Assembly (NCBI GenBank): GCA_963756495.1
Contig: CAVWNS010000001.1
Location: forward strand, 434,001-498,000
Direction: 5' to 3'
Length of the DNA: 64,000 nucleotides
Origin: DATFDN01 sp963756495
GTDB lineage: Bacteria; Pseudomonadota; Alphaproteobacteria; Acetobacterales; Acetobacteraceae
In this document: in pieces, positions 18,300 to 26,921 of the stretch
Numbering within the stretch: the first letter of the stretch is position 1
How the letters are laid out: the number at the start of each line of letters is the position of its first letter
The notes under the pieces: generated by a model
What the model saw: only the letters and a program-made list of their open reading frames with translations
What the model was told of the DNA's origin: nothing
Databases searched by the model: none
Position numbers and translations under genes: made by a program

Positions 18300-19289
18300 T
18301 CACGCCGGGACCGGCACGCGCGCGTGGTGGCACGCGGCGGCGTGGTTGGGCAGGTGCTCCTCGATCGGCGGGCTGATCCGCCGGCATATATCCGTCGCAA
18401 GCGGGCAGCGTCCGGCGAAGGCGCAGCCCACGATCGGCGCGCGCAGCGACGGCACCAGGCCCGGTATCTCGGTCAGCCGTCCGCGTCCGCCGGTCTCCAC
18501 CGACGCGCCGAGCTTCGGCACGGCGCCGAGCAGGCCGCGTGTGTAGGGGTGGAGCGGGCGGGCGAAGATGTCGTCCGCCGTCCCTTCCTCCACCTTTCGG
18601 CCGGCGTACATCACCACCACGCGCTGCGCCATCTCGGCGACCACGCCCAGATCGTGCGTGATCAGCAGGATCGCCGAACCAAGGCGCGTCTTGAGGTCGC
18701 GCATCAGGTCGAGGATCTGCGCCTGAATGGTGACGTCGAGCGCCGTCGTCGGCTCGTCGGCGATCAGCAGCTTCGGGTTGCAGGCCAGCGCCATGGCGAT
18801 CATCACCCGCTGGCGCATCCCGCCCGAGAGCTGGTGCGGATACTCGCGCACGCGTCGCCCTGGCGCGGGGATGCCAACCAGGGTCAACGCGTCGACGGCC
18901 TTGGCCTCCGCCTCGCGCGCCGAGGCGCCCTGGTGCAGGCGCAGCGTCTCGCCGATCTGTCTTCCGATGGTCAGGACGGGATTGAGGCTGGTCATCGGCT
19001 CCTGGAAGATCATCGAGATCTCGTTGCCGCGGATGCGCCGCATCTCCGGCTCCGGCAGCGCCAGCAGGTCGCGCCCCGCGAAGCGGACAACACCGGCGAT
19101 GCGGCCCGGCGGCTCCTGGATCAGGCGCAGAATCGACATCGACGTGACGGACTTGCCGCAGCCGGATTCGCCGACGATCGCCACCGTCTCGCCCGGATCG
19201 ACGGTGAACGACACGCCATCGACGGCGCGCACCACGCCGTCCTGGGTCGCGAAATGCGTGCGCAGATCGGTGACTTCGAGAAGCGGCAT
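18300..19289 (-). CDS. dppD: Peptide ABC transporter ATP-binding protein (DppD-like)
   Basis: A 329-residue ATPase. Walker A is GESGCGKSVTSMS, the Q-loop is IFQEPMTSLNP, the signature LSGGMRQRVMIAMAL, Walker B LLIADEPTTALD and the H-loop LLITHDLGVVAE. The C-terminal domain has the PGLVPSLRAPIVGCAFAGRC segment typical of DppD/OppD. It pairs with DppF as a heterodimeric motor. It starts three bases from the end of dppC. Confidence 0.94.
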   Translation of the reverse strand: MPLLEVTDLRTHFATQDGVVRAVDGVSFTVDPGETVAIVGESGCGKSVTSMSILRLIQEPPGRIAGVVRFAGRDLLALPEPEMRRIRGNEISMIFQEPMTSLNPVLTIGRQIGETLRLHQGASAREAEAKAVDALTLVGIPAPGRRVREYPHQLSGGMRQRVMIAMALACNPKLLIADEPTTALDVTIQAQILDLMRDLKTRLGSAILLITHDLGVVAEMAQRVVVMYAGRKVEEGTADDIFARPLHPYTRGLLGAVPKLGASVETGGRGRLTEIPGLVPSLRAPIVGCAFAGRCPLATDICRRISPPIEEHLPNHAAACHHARVPVPA

Positions 19290-19292
19290 CGC

Positions 19293-20177
19293 CTAGAGCC
19301 TTTTCGCCAGACGCGGGTCGAGCGCGTCGCGCAGCCCGTCGCCCAGCAGGTTCACGGCGAGGACGGTGACGGACAGGAACACGGCGGGAAAAAACACGAT
19401 GTAGGGCTTGATCTGCCAGAGCGCCCGGCCTTCGGCCATGATGTTGCCCCAGCTCGGTACCGTGGGCGGCGTGCCGGCGCCGATGAACGACAGGATCGCC
19501 TCGGTGATCATGGCGGACGCGCAGATGAACGTCGCCTGCACCATCAGCGGCGCCAACGTGTTCGGGATGATGTGGCGCCAGATGATGACCGGCAGGCGCG
19601 TGCCCGCCGCCAGCGCCGCCTCTACATAGGGCTGCTCGCGCAGGCTGAGGACCAGGCCGCGCACCAGCCGCGCCACGCGCGGGAACTCGGTGATCGCGAT
19701 GGAGACGATCACGTTCTGCACCGAGGCGCGTGTCAGCGCCATCAGCGCGATGGCGAGCAGGATGGGCGGCACCGACATCACCCCGTCCATGACGCGCATG
19801 ATCACCGTGTCCAGCACGCGCACGAAGCCGGCGACGACGCCGACCAGCGTGCCGGCGATCGAGGCCAGGATGGCCACCGAGAAGCCGACCGTGAGCGAGA
19901 TGCGCGTACCGTAGATGGTGCGCGCGTAGATGTCGCGGCCCAGCATGTCGGTGCCGAACCAGTGCTGCGCGGAGGGATCGCGGATGCGTTGCGCCGGCGC
20001 GATCGCCGTCGGGTCGAAGCTGGTGAGCAGCGGCGCGCAGACCGCGATCAGCACCATCAGCACGATCAGCGCGCCGCCGGCCACGATCGTCGGATGGCGG
20101 CGCAGGGTCTGGCGGGCCCAGCCGCGCCTTGCCGGCGGCGGCAGGATCTCGGGCAGCGATGCGGTGGTGGTGCTCAA
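19293..20177 (-). CDS. dppC: Peptide ABC transporter permease (DppC-like), TTG start
   Basis: A permease of about 294 residues with six predicted membrane helices. It has the N-terminal region HWFGTDMLGRDIYARTIYGT, the hallmark of DppC/OppC (GTDxLGRD), and the cytoplasmic EAA loop EAALAAGTRLPVIIWRHIIP. No ATG fits the N-terminus. The best start is TTG at 20177, which overlaps the stop of dppB (TTGA), giving coupling. An alternative start cannot be excluded. Confidence 0.9.
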   Translation of the reverse strand: MSTTTASLPEILPPPARRGWARQTLRRHPTIVAGGALIVLMVLIAVCAPLLTSFDPTAIAPAQRIRDPSAQHWFGTDMLGRDIYARTIYGTRISLTVGFSVAILASIAGTLVGVVAGFVRVLDTVIMRVMDGVMSVPPILLAIALMALTRASVQNVIVSIAITEFPRVARLVRGLVLSLREQPYVEAALAAGTRLPVIIWRHIIPNTLAPLMVQATFICASAMITEAILSFIGAGTPPTVPSWGNIMAEGRALWQIKPYIVFFPAVFLSVTVLAVNLLGDGLRDALDPRLAKRL

Positions 20178-21115
20178 TACCGGATCCTCGGGTCGAACAC
20201 GGTGTACAGCAGGTCGACCACCAGGTTGACCACCACGTAGGTGATGCTGAACAGCAGCACCACGCCTTGGATGACCGGGTAGTCGCGGCGCAGGATGGCG
20301 TCGGTGGTCAGACGGCCGAGGCCGGGGATGGCGAACACTGTCTCGGTCACCACGGCACCGCCGATCAGCAGCGCGATGCCGTTGCCGATGACCGTCACGA
20401 TCGGCACCGCCGCGTTCTTCAGCGCATGCACGAACAGGATGTCGCGGCTGCCGACACCCTTGGCGCGCGCGGTGCGGACGTAATCCTGGCTCATCACCTC
20501 CAGCATGGTCGCGCGGGTGATGCGCGCGATCAGCGCGATGTAGACCAGGCCCAGTGCGACAGAGGGCAGGATCAGCGTGCGCAGGAAAGGCCACAAACCC
20601 CCGCTGATCGGCGTGAAGCCCTGTACCGGCAGCCAGCCAAACTTGAGCGCGAAGACATAGGCGAGCAGGTAGCCGACCACGAACACTGGAACCGAAAAGC
20701 CCAGCACCGCCAAGACCATCACCGCGCGATCGATCAGCGAGCCCTGCTTCCACGCCGCCAGCACGCCGAGCGGCACCGCGATCAGCACGGCGAGGATGGT
20801 GGTCAGCACCATCAGCGACAAGGTCGGCTCGATGCGCTGGCCGATCATCTCCGTCACCGGCAGGTTGGTGAAGATCGACATGCCGAGATCGCCGTGCAGC
20901 ACGTGCCACAGCCAGTCGCCGAAGCGCACCACGAACGGCCGATCCAGGCCGAGCGAGGCACGGATGCGCAGGATGTCGGCCGGGCTCGCTTGGTCGCCGG
21001 CGATGATCGCCGCCGGGTCCCCGGGTGCCAGATAGAGCAGGCTGAACACGAAGAAGGCGACGAACAGCATCACCGGGATGGTGGCGGCGATGCGGCGTGC
21101 GGCGTAGCCCAGCAT
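20174..21115 (-). CDS. dppB: Peptide ABC transporter permease (DppB-like)
   Basis: A 313-residue permease with six membrane segments. The N-terminus (MLGYAARRIAATIPVMLFVA) and APGDPAAIIAGDQAS loop are typical of DppB/OppB. The EAA motif is RTARAKGVGSRDILFVHALK, which contacts the ATPase. It forms the channel with DppC. It lies 18 bp downstream of the substrate-binding protein gene. Confidence 0.94.
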   Translation of the reverse strand: MLGYAARRIAATIPVMLFVAFFVFSLLYLAPGDPAAIIAGDQASPADILRIRASLGLDRPFVVRFGDWLWHVLHGDLGMSIFTNLPVTEMIGQRIEPTLSLMVLTTILAVLIAVPLGVLAAWKQGSLIDRAVMVLAVLGFSVPVFVVGYLLAYVFALKFGWLPVQGFTPISGGLWPFLRTLILPSVALGLVYIALIARITRATMLEVMSQDYVRTARAKGVGSRDILFVHALKNAAVPIVTVIGNGIALLIGGAVVTETVFAIPGLGRLTTDAILRRDYPVIQGVVLLFSITYVVVNLVVDLLYTVFDPRIRY

Positions 21116-21133
21116 GGCATCAGGCTCCGGCGT

Positions 21134-22732
21134 TCAGGTCTTCTTCTCCACGCCCCACACGACCGGGAACGGCGCCGCGACGACCCCCGCGAGCGACTTG
21201 CGCCAGGACTGGTAGCCCTTGAAGAACCCGGTTGGGACGAAAGTGACGAAATCCATCGAGGCCTTGTTGAAGTCGCGCGCTGCCGCCTGCTCGGCGGCCA
21301 GATCGGAAGCGGCGAACCAGGCATCGATCGTGTTCTGCACATCCGGCGAGGTGGGCCAGCCGAACCAGGCCTTGTCGCCGTTGGCGAAGAAGGCGGGGTT
21401 CGCCCCCGGCGTCGCGCAATCGACGCCGGCGTGCCAGGTGAAGAAGATGTTCCAGCCGCCCTCCGCCGGGGGCTTCTTCTGCGCGCGCCGGGCACCGACC
21501 GTGCCCCAGTCGGTGGCAACATAATCGACGCTCAGGCCGATCCGGGTCAGCAGGTCGGCGGTCACGTCGCCCTGCGCCTTGGCGATCGGCACGTCGGTGC
21601 CGACGATCATGTTGACCTTCGTGCCCTTGTGGCCGGCCGCCTCGATCAGCTTGCGCGCCGCCGCGATGTCGTGGCGCCCGAGGTTACCGCCGCCGTATTC
21701 GGTGTAGAGCGGCGTGCCGGGGGTGAGAAAGCTGGCCGAGGCCTTCCATAGCGCCGGGTCGTTGCCCGCCACCGCCTGCATGTAGTCGGCCTGGTTGGCG
21801 CCGATCAGCGCGGCGAGCCGCACTCGCTGGTCATTGAACGGCGGATAGAGGTGGTCCATGCGGAAATCGCCGATATTGCCGAGCGGATCAGCGACATCAA
21901 CCATCAGGTCGGCGTTGGCGCGCAGAATCGGCGAGAGGTCGGAGCTTGCCGTCTCCCACCAGTCCACCTCGCCGTTCTGCAGGGCGGCGGCGGCGGTGGC
22001 CGCGTCGGGGATGATCTTCCACTCGACCCGGTCGAAATGGACGATCTTGCCGCCAGCAAGCCAGTCGGGCTTTTCCTGGCGTGGCGCGTAGCCAGCGAAC
22101 CGCTCGAACACCGCCGAGGCGCCGGGCACCCATTCATCCTTGCGGAACCTGAACGGGCCGGAACCGACATACTCGCCGATCGGCTTGAACGGATCGGTCT
22201 GGGCGATCCGCTCGGGCATCATGAAGGGGATGGGGGTGCCGAGCTTGCCGAGCGCATAGATCAGCTTGGGGAAGGGCTGGTTCAGGCGGATGCGGAAGCT
22301 GCGATCGTCCACGGCGACGACCTCGGCGAGCCGCGCCATGATCATCTGCCCCATGTTGTCGCGCACCATCCAGCGCCCCAGGCTGGCAACGCAGTCCCTG
22401 GCCAGCACCTTCTCGTTGTCGTGCCACTTGAGGTCCGGGCGGAGCCTGAACGTGTAGGTCAGGGCGTCGGCCGAGACGTCGTGGCCTTCGCACATTTGCG
22501 GCCGCGGCGTCATCGTGCTGTCCACGCCGTAGAGCGTGTCGAAGAACAGCAGGCTGGCGTTGCGGACCACGTAGAGCGTGGTCCAGATCGGATCGAGATT
22601 GGCGAGGTTGGCCTGCGGGATGAACCGCAGCACCCGGTCGTCGGCCGCGCGCGCCACATGCGGCGCGGCGAGCGCGCCGGAGGCCGCCAGCGCCACGCTC
22701 CCGGCGGAACGCATGAAGTCCCGACGTCGCAT
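21134..22732 (-). CDS. dppA: Peptide ABC transporter substrate-binding protein, Tat signal (DppA-like)
   Basis: A 532-residue periplasmic binding protein of the SBP family 5 (peptide/nickel). The N-terminus MRRRDFMRSAGSVALAASGA is a twin-arginine signal followed by an Ala-rich cleavage region. Family features include TLYVVRNASLLFFDTLYGVD, SADALTYTFRLRPDLKWHDN and the C-terminal NIFFTWHAGVDCATPGANP. It delivers peptides or a related ligand to DppBCDF and begins the operon. Specificity cannot be read from sequence. Confidence 0.93.
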   Translation of the reverse strand: MRRRDFMRSAGSVALAASGALAAPHVARAADDRVLRFIPQANLANLDPIWTTLYVVRNASLLFFDTLYGVDSTMTPRPQMCEGHDVSADALTYTFRLRPDLKWHDNEKVLARDCVASLGRWMVRDNMGQMIMARLAEVVAVDDRSFRIRLNQPFPKLIYALGKLGTPIPFMMPERIAQTDPFKPIGEYVGSGPFRFRKDEWVPGASAVFERFAGYAPRQEKPDWLAGGKIVHFDRVEWKIIPDAATAAAALQNGEVDWWETASSDLSPILRANADLMVDVADPLGNIGDFRMDHLYPPFNDQRVRLAALIGANQADYMQAVAGNDPALWKASASFLTPGTPLYTEYGGGNLGRHDIAAARKLIEAAGHKGTKVNMIVGTDVPIAKAQGDVTADLLTRIGLSVDYVATDWGTVGARRAQKKPPAEGGWNIFFTWHAGVDCATPGANPAFFANGDKAWFGWPTSPDVQNTIDAWFAASDLAAEQAAARDFNKASMDFVTFVPTGFFKGYQSWRKSLAGVVAAPFPVVWGVEKKT

Positions 22733-22952
22733 TATTCATATGCCTCCCGCCACGCCGCTTTGCCGGCCCGCAGGGCGGGCCAGAGGCGGCCGGCGCATCC
22801 ACGCTTCGGCCGAAGAGCTGGCGATCCCCGCGCCGCGTTTTTGCCTGTCATCGGCGCGGCGCTCACCCGATGGCTCCAGCCGCTTTACCGCCATGCCAGC
22901 AGCGGCGCCAGTGCCGGCTTGCACGCCGCCGCACGCCCGATAGGCTCGCCGA

Positions 22953-24794
22953 ATGCGCGTCCTGTTCGTCATCCATGAACTGGCCCTGAACGGCGCGGTG
23001 ATCGCCCTGCTGCAACAGGTCCGTCTCTTGCACGAACGGGGCCATGCGGTGGCGGTGCTCTGCCCCGCCCTCGATGGCCCCGCCGCGGCGCTATTGCCAC
23101 GCTTCGAAGCCGTCGGTGCCCATATTCGCGCCACCATGACCCCGGCCGAGCACGACGTCGCGGTCGGCTGCACGGTGTTCGCGGCCGATACGCTGCACGC
23201 CCTCATGGGGCACCTGCCGCTTGTCTGGTGGATCCACGAGGGAATGGCCGGCGTTCGGCACGTGCTCGCCCAGCCGAAAGCGGCGGCGGTGCTCGGGGCG
23301 GCGGACAAGCTGATCTTTCCGAGCCGCCCGGTGGCCGAGCGGCTGTTCGCGCCACTGCTCGGCGCGACGCCGCCAGGGCGGGTGGAGGTGATCCCGGGTA
23401 TTGTGTCCGCTCCGTCGCCGGCCGCGCCGGCGGCAAAGCCTGCGGGAACGTTCCGCGTGCTGTGCGTTGGATCGGTCTATCCGCGCAAGCGCCAGGCGGA
23501 CGTTGTCCAGGCGGTGGCGTTGCTGCGCGGGGCCGTGGTGGAATGCGTGCTGGCGGGCGACTTCTACCGGCTCGAACCGCCCGGGCCGTCCATCATCGAG
23601 GGGGCGCCCGAGCGCTTCCGCCTGACCGGGGGGCTGGCGCCGGAACTGGTGGCGAGCCTCTATCGCTCGGCCGACGTGTTCAGCCTGCCGTCGGAGGACG
23701 AGAGCATGCCGCTCGCCCCCGTGGAGGCGGCATGGCACGGCATCCCGGTGGTCCTGAGCGACCTCGACTGCTACGCGGGCGTCTGGCGCGACGGCCACAA
23801 CGCGCTCATCCACCCGGTCGGCGACGTGGAGATGCTGGCCTGGCATTTGCGCGCGCTGTTCGAGAGCCCGTCGCTGCGGGCCCGACTGGTTGCCAACGGG
23901 CGCGCGACCGCGGCGCGTTTCTCCGCGCATCGGGCCGGTCCCGCGTTCGAGGCGACGCTGGTGGAGGCGATCACCGCCTGGCGGGGCGCGCGTGGCGAGA
24001 CGGCGCAGCCCGATGCCCGGATCGTCCGCCCCGCCGAGACCACCAAGCTCGCCCCGGCGCAATGGGACAACCTGACCGAGTTGGCCGACCGCTACGGCAG
24101 CGACAAGGGCACTCTGCGCGGAACGCCGCCTCATCGATACGCGTTCCTCTATGACCTGCTGTTCTTCGGGCTTCGCGAGCAACCAATCACCGTGCTCGAG
24201 ATCGGGCTTGCGATCGGCGGACCCGAGCTGGGCGGCCCGGTGGAGCGCCGGGTGTCCTCGCCCTCGGTGGCCATGTGGCTCGACTACTTCCCGCGCGCGC
24301 GGATCGTCGGGTTCGACATCTCCGACTTCTCGCACCTGGCGCATCCGCGTTTCACCTTCGTGCGCGGGGACGCGGGCTCGACGGAAGATCTCGCCAGGCT
24401 GGCGGCGACCGCGCCCGGGTTCGACGTGATCATCGACGACGGCTCGCACGCCTCGTATCACCAGCAACTGGCGTTGAGAACGCTGTTCCCGAAGCTGGCG
24501 CCGGGCGGGCTCTACATCATCGAGGACCTGCACTGGCAGTCGCCGTTCTACGAGGGCGCGTTGCCGGCCGTGCCGCGTACCGCCGATTTCCTGGAGCAGC
24601 TGCTGCTGCACGGAACTTACGTCGAGAATCCGCTGCTTCCGCGCGAGGCGGCCGAAGACATCCGCAACCGCCTCGCCTCGTTCGCGCTGTTTCCGGACTT
24701 CGCCGGAGGTCAGGAAGCGCCGCGCTCCGAGATCAAGATGATCGTGCTGCGGGCGAGGCGCGACGGCGAGGCGCGCTCCGCCTCGATGGGCTGA
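22953..24794 (+). CDS. Fused family-4 glycosyltransferase and SAM-dependent methyltransferase
   Basis: A 613-residue protein with two enzymes. Residues 1 to about 350 form a GT-B glycosyltransferase (GT4-like): VLFVIHELALNGAVIALLQ, LCVGSVYPRKRQADVVQAV, and the donor-binding VFSLPSEDESMPLAPVEAAW (E-x7-E-like). Residues about 365-600 form a methyltransferase like the CmcI/rhamnosyl O-methyltransferase group: LADRYGSDKGT, VLEIGLAIGG, ARIVGFDISDF and VIIDDGSHASYHQQLA. The likely role is to add a sugar and methylate it (or a neighbouring sugar) on a glycan. No partner glycan genes are adjacent. The single reading frame has no indel. Confidence 0.85.
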   Translation: MRVLFVIHELALNGAVIALLQQVRLLHERGHAVAVLCPALDGPAAALLPRFEAVGAHIRATMTPAEHDVAVGCTVFAADTLHALMGHLPLVWWIHEGMAGVRHVLAQPKAAAVLGAADKLIFPSRPVAERLFAPLLGATPPGRVEVIPGIVSAPSPAAPAAKPAGTFRVLCVGSVYPRKRQADVVQAVALLRGAVVECVLAGDFYRLEPPGPSIIEGAPERFRLTGGLAPELVASLYRSADVFSLPSEDESMPLAPVEAAWHGIPVVLSDLDCYAGVWRDGHNALIHPVGDVEMLAWHLRALFESPSLRARLVANGRATAARFSAHRAGPAFEATLVEAITAWRGARGETAQPDARIVRPAETTKLAPAQWDNLTELADRYGSDKGTLRGTPPHRYAFLYDLLFFGLREQPITVLEIGLAIGGPELGGPVERRVSSPSVAMWLDYFPRARIVGFDISDFSHLAHPRFTFVRGDAGSTEDLARLAATAPGFDVIIDDGSHASYHQQLALRTLFPKLAPGGLYIIEDLHWQSPFYEGALPAVPRTADFLEQLLLHGTYVENPLLPREAAEDIRNRLASFALFPDFAGGQEAPRSEIKMIVLRARRDGEARSASMG

Positions 24795-24822
24795 TGCTTG
24801 CGGGAATGAGGGAGGACGGCGC

Positions 24823-25806
24823 ATGGAACACGGGCCGATCGATCGGGAGCTGACGTGCAACGGCATCCGCCTGCATGTCGTCGAGCAGGGGGCAGGGCCG
24901 CTGGTCATCCTGTGCCACGGCTGGCCGGAGCTGTCCTATTCGTGGCGCCACCAGATCCCGGCGCTGGCGGCGGCGGGCTGGCATGTCGTGGCGCCGGACA
25001 TGCGGGGCTTTGGCGGCAGCGAAGCGCCCGAGCGGATCGATGCCTACACCGCCCTTCACCTGGTCGGCGATCTGGTGGGGCTGGTCGCGGCACTCGGGGA
25101 GACGCGGGCCGTCATCGTCGGACACGACTGGGGTGCCAGCATTGCCTGGACCGCCGCCTTGCTGCGCCCCGACTTGTTCGGTGCGGTAGCCGCGCTCAGC
25201 GTGCCATTCCGCCCGCGCGGGCCGATCGCCCCGCTCGCCGCGCTGCGCCAAGCCGGACTCGACCGGTTCTATTGGCTCTATTTCCAGCAGCCGGGCGTCG
25301 CCGAGGCGGAGTTCGAGCGCGATCCCGCCGCGACGCTGCGCCGCATCCTCTACAGCGGATCGGGCGACGCGCCGCGGCGAGACGGCATGCCGCTGAGCCT
25401 GCCGGAAAATGGCGGTTTCCTGACCCGCACCATCGACCCGCCGGCCCTGCCCGCCTGGCTGACCGCGGCCGATCTGGAGACGATGACGGCCGCGTTCCGG
25501 CGGACGGGGTTTCGCGGCGGACTGAACTACTACCGCAACATCGACCGCAACTGGGAGCTTCTCGCGCCCTGGCAGGGTGCACGGGTTAGCCCGCCCGGCT
25601 TGTTCATCGCGGGGACGCGCGACGTGGTGATCAACTCCCCGATCGCGACGGGCTGGCGGGAGGCACTGGCGGCGCATGTGCCGAACTTGCGCGAAACGGT
25701 GCTGATCGAGGGCGCCGGGCACTGGATTCAGCAGGAGCGGCCGGCGGAGGTGAACGCGGCGCTGCTGGGCTTCCTGGGCAAGGTTCGCGAAGAACCGGCG
25801 CGTTGA
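24823..25806 (+). CDS. Epoxide-hydrolase-like alpha/beta hydrolase
   Basis: A 327-residue alpha/beta hydrolase. HGWPELSYSWRHQI is the HGxP oxyanion-hole motif, GHDWGASIAWTAA carries an aspartate nucleophile (Asp in GHDWG), and the C-terminal GAGHWIQQERP supplies the histidine. Cap-domain tyrosines are plausible at FYWLYFQQPG and LNYYRNIDRNW. Together these fit soluble epoxide hydrolases, which open epoxides to diols, though haloalkane-type relatives share the motifs. It lies 28 bp downstream of the glycosyltransferase fusion. Confidence 0.88.
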   Translation: MEHGPIDRELTCNGIRLHVVEQGAGPLVILCHGWPELSYSWRHQIPALAAAGWHVVAPDMRGFGGSEAPERIDAYTALHLVGDLVGLVAALGETRAVIVGHDWGASIAWTAALLRPDLFGAVAALSVPFRPRGPIAPLAALRQAGLDRFYWLYFQQPGVAEAEFERDPAATLRRILYSGSGDAPRRDGMPLSLPENGGFLTRTIDPPALPAWLTAADLETMTAAFRRTGFRGGLNYYRNIDRNWELLAPWQGARVSPPGLFIAGTRDVVINSPIATGWREALAAHVPNLRETVLIEGAGHWIQQERPAEVNAALLGFLGKVREEPAR

Positions 25807-25839
25807 ACGCCGCTTAACGCGCGTCCCCTACATAAGAAA

Positions 25840-25867
25840 CGCCGGCCGGGAATCCCCCCGACCGGCG
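25840..25867. terminator. Strong hairpin after the epoxide hydrolase gene
   Basis: CGCCGGCCGG (25840-25849) pairs with CCGACCGGCG (25858-25867) with a single G-U-type mismatch, around an 8-base loop. It lies 33 bp past the hydrolase stop. No T-tract follows, so it may be a factor-assisted terminator or an attenuator before the small ORF at 25883. Confidence 0.45.
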
Positions 25868-25882
25868 CAAACGGAGGCTGGC

Positions 25883-25960
25883 ATGGAGAAGCATGCGTGG
25901 CTTCCGCTTCCTATCTTGGTGGTGCTGACCATTCGGGTCAAGATCATCCTGAAACGTTAG
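25883..25960 (+). CDS. Possible 25-residue hydrophobic small protein
   Basis: An ATG-initiated frame of 25 codons (MEKHAWLPLPILVV... ending KIILKR) preceded by a clear GGAGG eight bases upstream. The middle is a short hydrophobic helix (about residues 6-17) with a basic tail, the pattern of a single-pass membrane micropeptide. It lies 15 bp after a strong hairpin and is separate from flanking genes. No family is recognised, so it rests only on the ribosome-binding site and composition. Confidence 0.35.
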   Translation: MEKHAWLPLPILVVLTIRVKIILKR

Positions 25961-26003
25961 CGGGAGCGGTCCGGGCGGATCACCGCCCGGACACCTCCGG
26001 CGG

Positions 26004-26921
26004 CTAGGCCAGGGGGCGTCCCGTCAGGGATTCAAGCACGCGCAACGGCGAGCGCGTCGGGGTGTGCATGGCTTCTACCGGCAGGTGGAAGGTCTGCTCC
26101 AGCGCGCAATGGCCCGACAGTGCCGCATGCAGCACCTGGTCGGTGAAGCAGAGCCAGGTCGTGCCGGCGGGGAAGGCGAGGTCCGCGCGGGGCGCGTGCG
26201 ACTGCCATTGCTGGTCGAGCTTGGCCATGTCGTGCAGTCGCAGCATCAGGTGGTCGTACGCGCTGCGCCGCGCCTTGGTCAGTCCCAGGCGGTGCATCGT
26301 CCAGGCGGCGGCCGGCGGCTGCGGGCGCACGCGGGGGGCGAAGGCGCGGGCGAAGGTCTCGAAGTCCTCGCCCACGCGCCATGCGCGTGGCGAGCCGTCG
26401 GGGGCGACATTGGTGAACAGGCGCAGGATACGCCGCCCGTGCATCGGTCGCGTGGGGAACGCATCCACATGCAGCAGCCGGTCATCGTGGCGAGGCGAAT
26501 AGGCGCGTCCGGCGATCTCGGCGGGGCGGAAGCTGGTGCGCGCGCGCTCCAGGGACGCGGCGTAGCCGGGCAGCAGGTCGCGCACCAGCCGCTCCGCCGC
26601 GCGCCCGAAGCGGTCGATCATCCCGGTGAGCCGCTCGGCCTGCCCGGCCGACAGACCGATATTGCTCGCCTGCCCCGTCGCCGGGTCGAGGCTGACGTTC
26701 TTGCGCGCACCTCCGGCGACTGCGCCGGTCAGGAACGGCGCCTCAGGGGGCTCCGTGCCGAAGGCGAGGCTCGGCAGGAACAGCACCCGCCCGGCCTCCA
26801 ACCCGCGCACGGCACGGTCCTGCACATCCGGCCCGAACGGGCCATGCCAGGCGGCGATGTCGAATTCGGCCAGCACCGCCTCTGCCGGCAGCCGGACGGG
26901 CTCACACACGGACTCACTCAT
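26004..26921 (-). CDS. Kdo hydroxylase family protein (KdoO-like)
   Basis: A 305-residue protein matching the Fe(II)/2-oxoglutarate dioxygenase that hydroxylates C3 of 3-deoxy-D-manno-octulosonic acid in lipopolysaccharide inner core. Recognisable segments: RVLFLPSLAF, RKNVSLD, ARTSFRPAEIAGRAYSPRHD, LLHVDAFPTRPMHGRRILR (H-x-D iron ligands), YDHLMLRLHDMAKLD, and the C-terminal FTDQVLHAALSGHCALEQTF with the distal histidine. The start at 26921 overlaps the end of the upstream phosphatase gene by eight bases. The modification makes the Kdo linkage more acid-stable in relatives. Confidence 0.88.
   Translation of the reverse strand: MSESVCEPVRLPAEAVLAEFDIAAWHGPFGPDVQDRAVRGLEAGRVLFLPSLAFGTEPPEAPFLTGAVAGGARKNVSLDPATGQASNIGLSAGQAERLTGMIDRFGRAAERLVRDLLPGYAASLERARTSFRPAEIAGRAYSPRHDDRLLHVDAFPTRPMHGRRILRLFTNVAPDGSPRAWRVGEDFETFARAFAPRVRPQPPAAAWTMHRLGLTKARRSAYDHLMLRLHDMAKLDQQWQSHAPRADLAFPAGTTWLCFTDQVLHAALSGHCALEQTFHLPVEAMHTPTRSPLRVLESLTGRPLA

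Noticed and set aside
17931..20240. 769-codon forward frame opposite the dpp genes
   Set aside because: Compositionally biased (Arg/His/Asp rich) and opposite intact ABC motifs; no start context.
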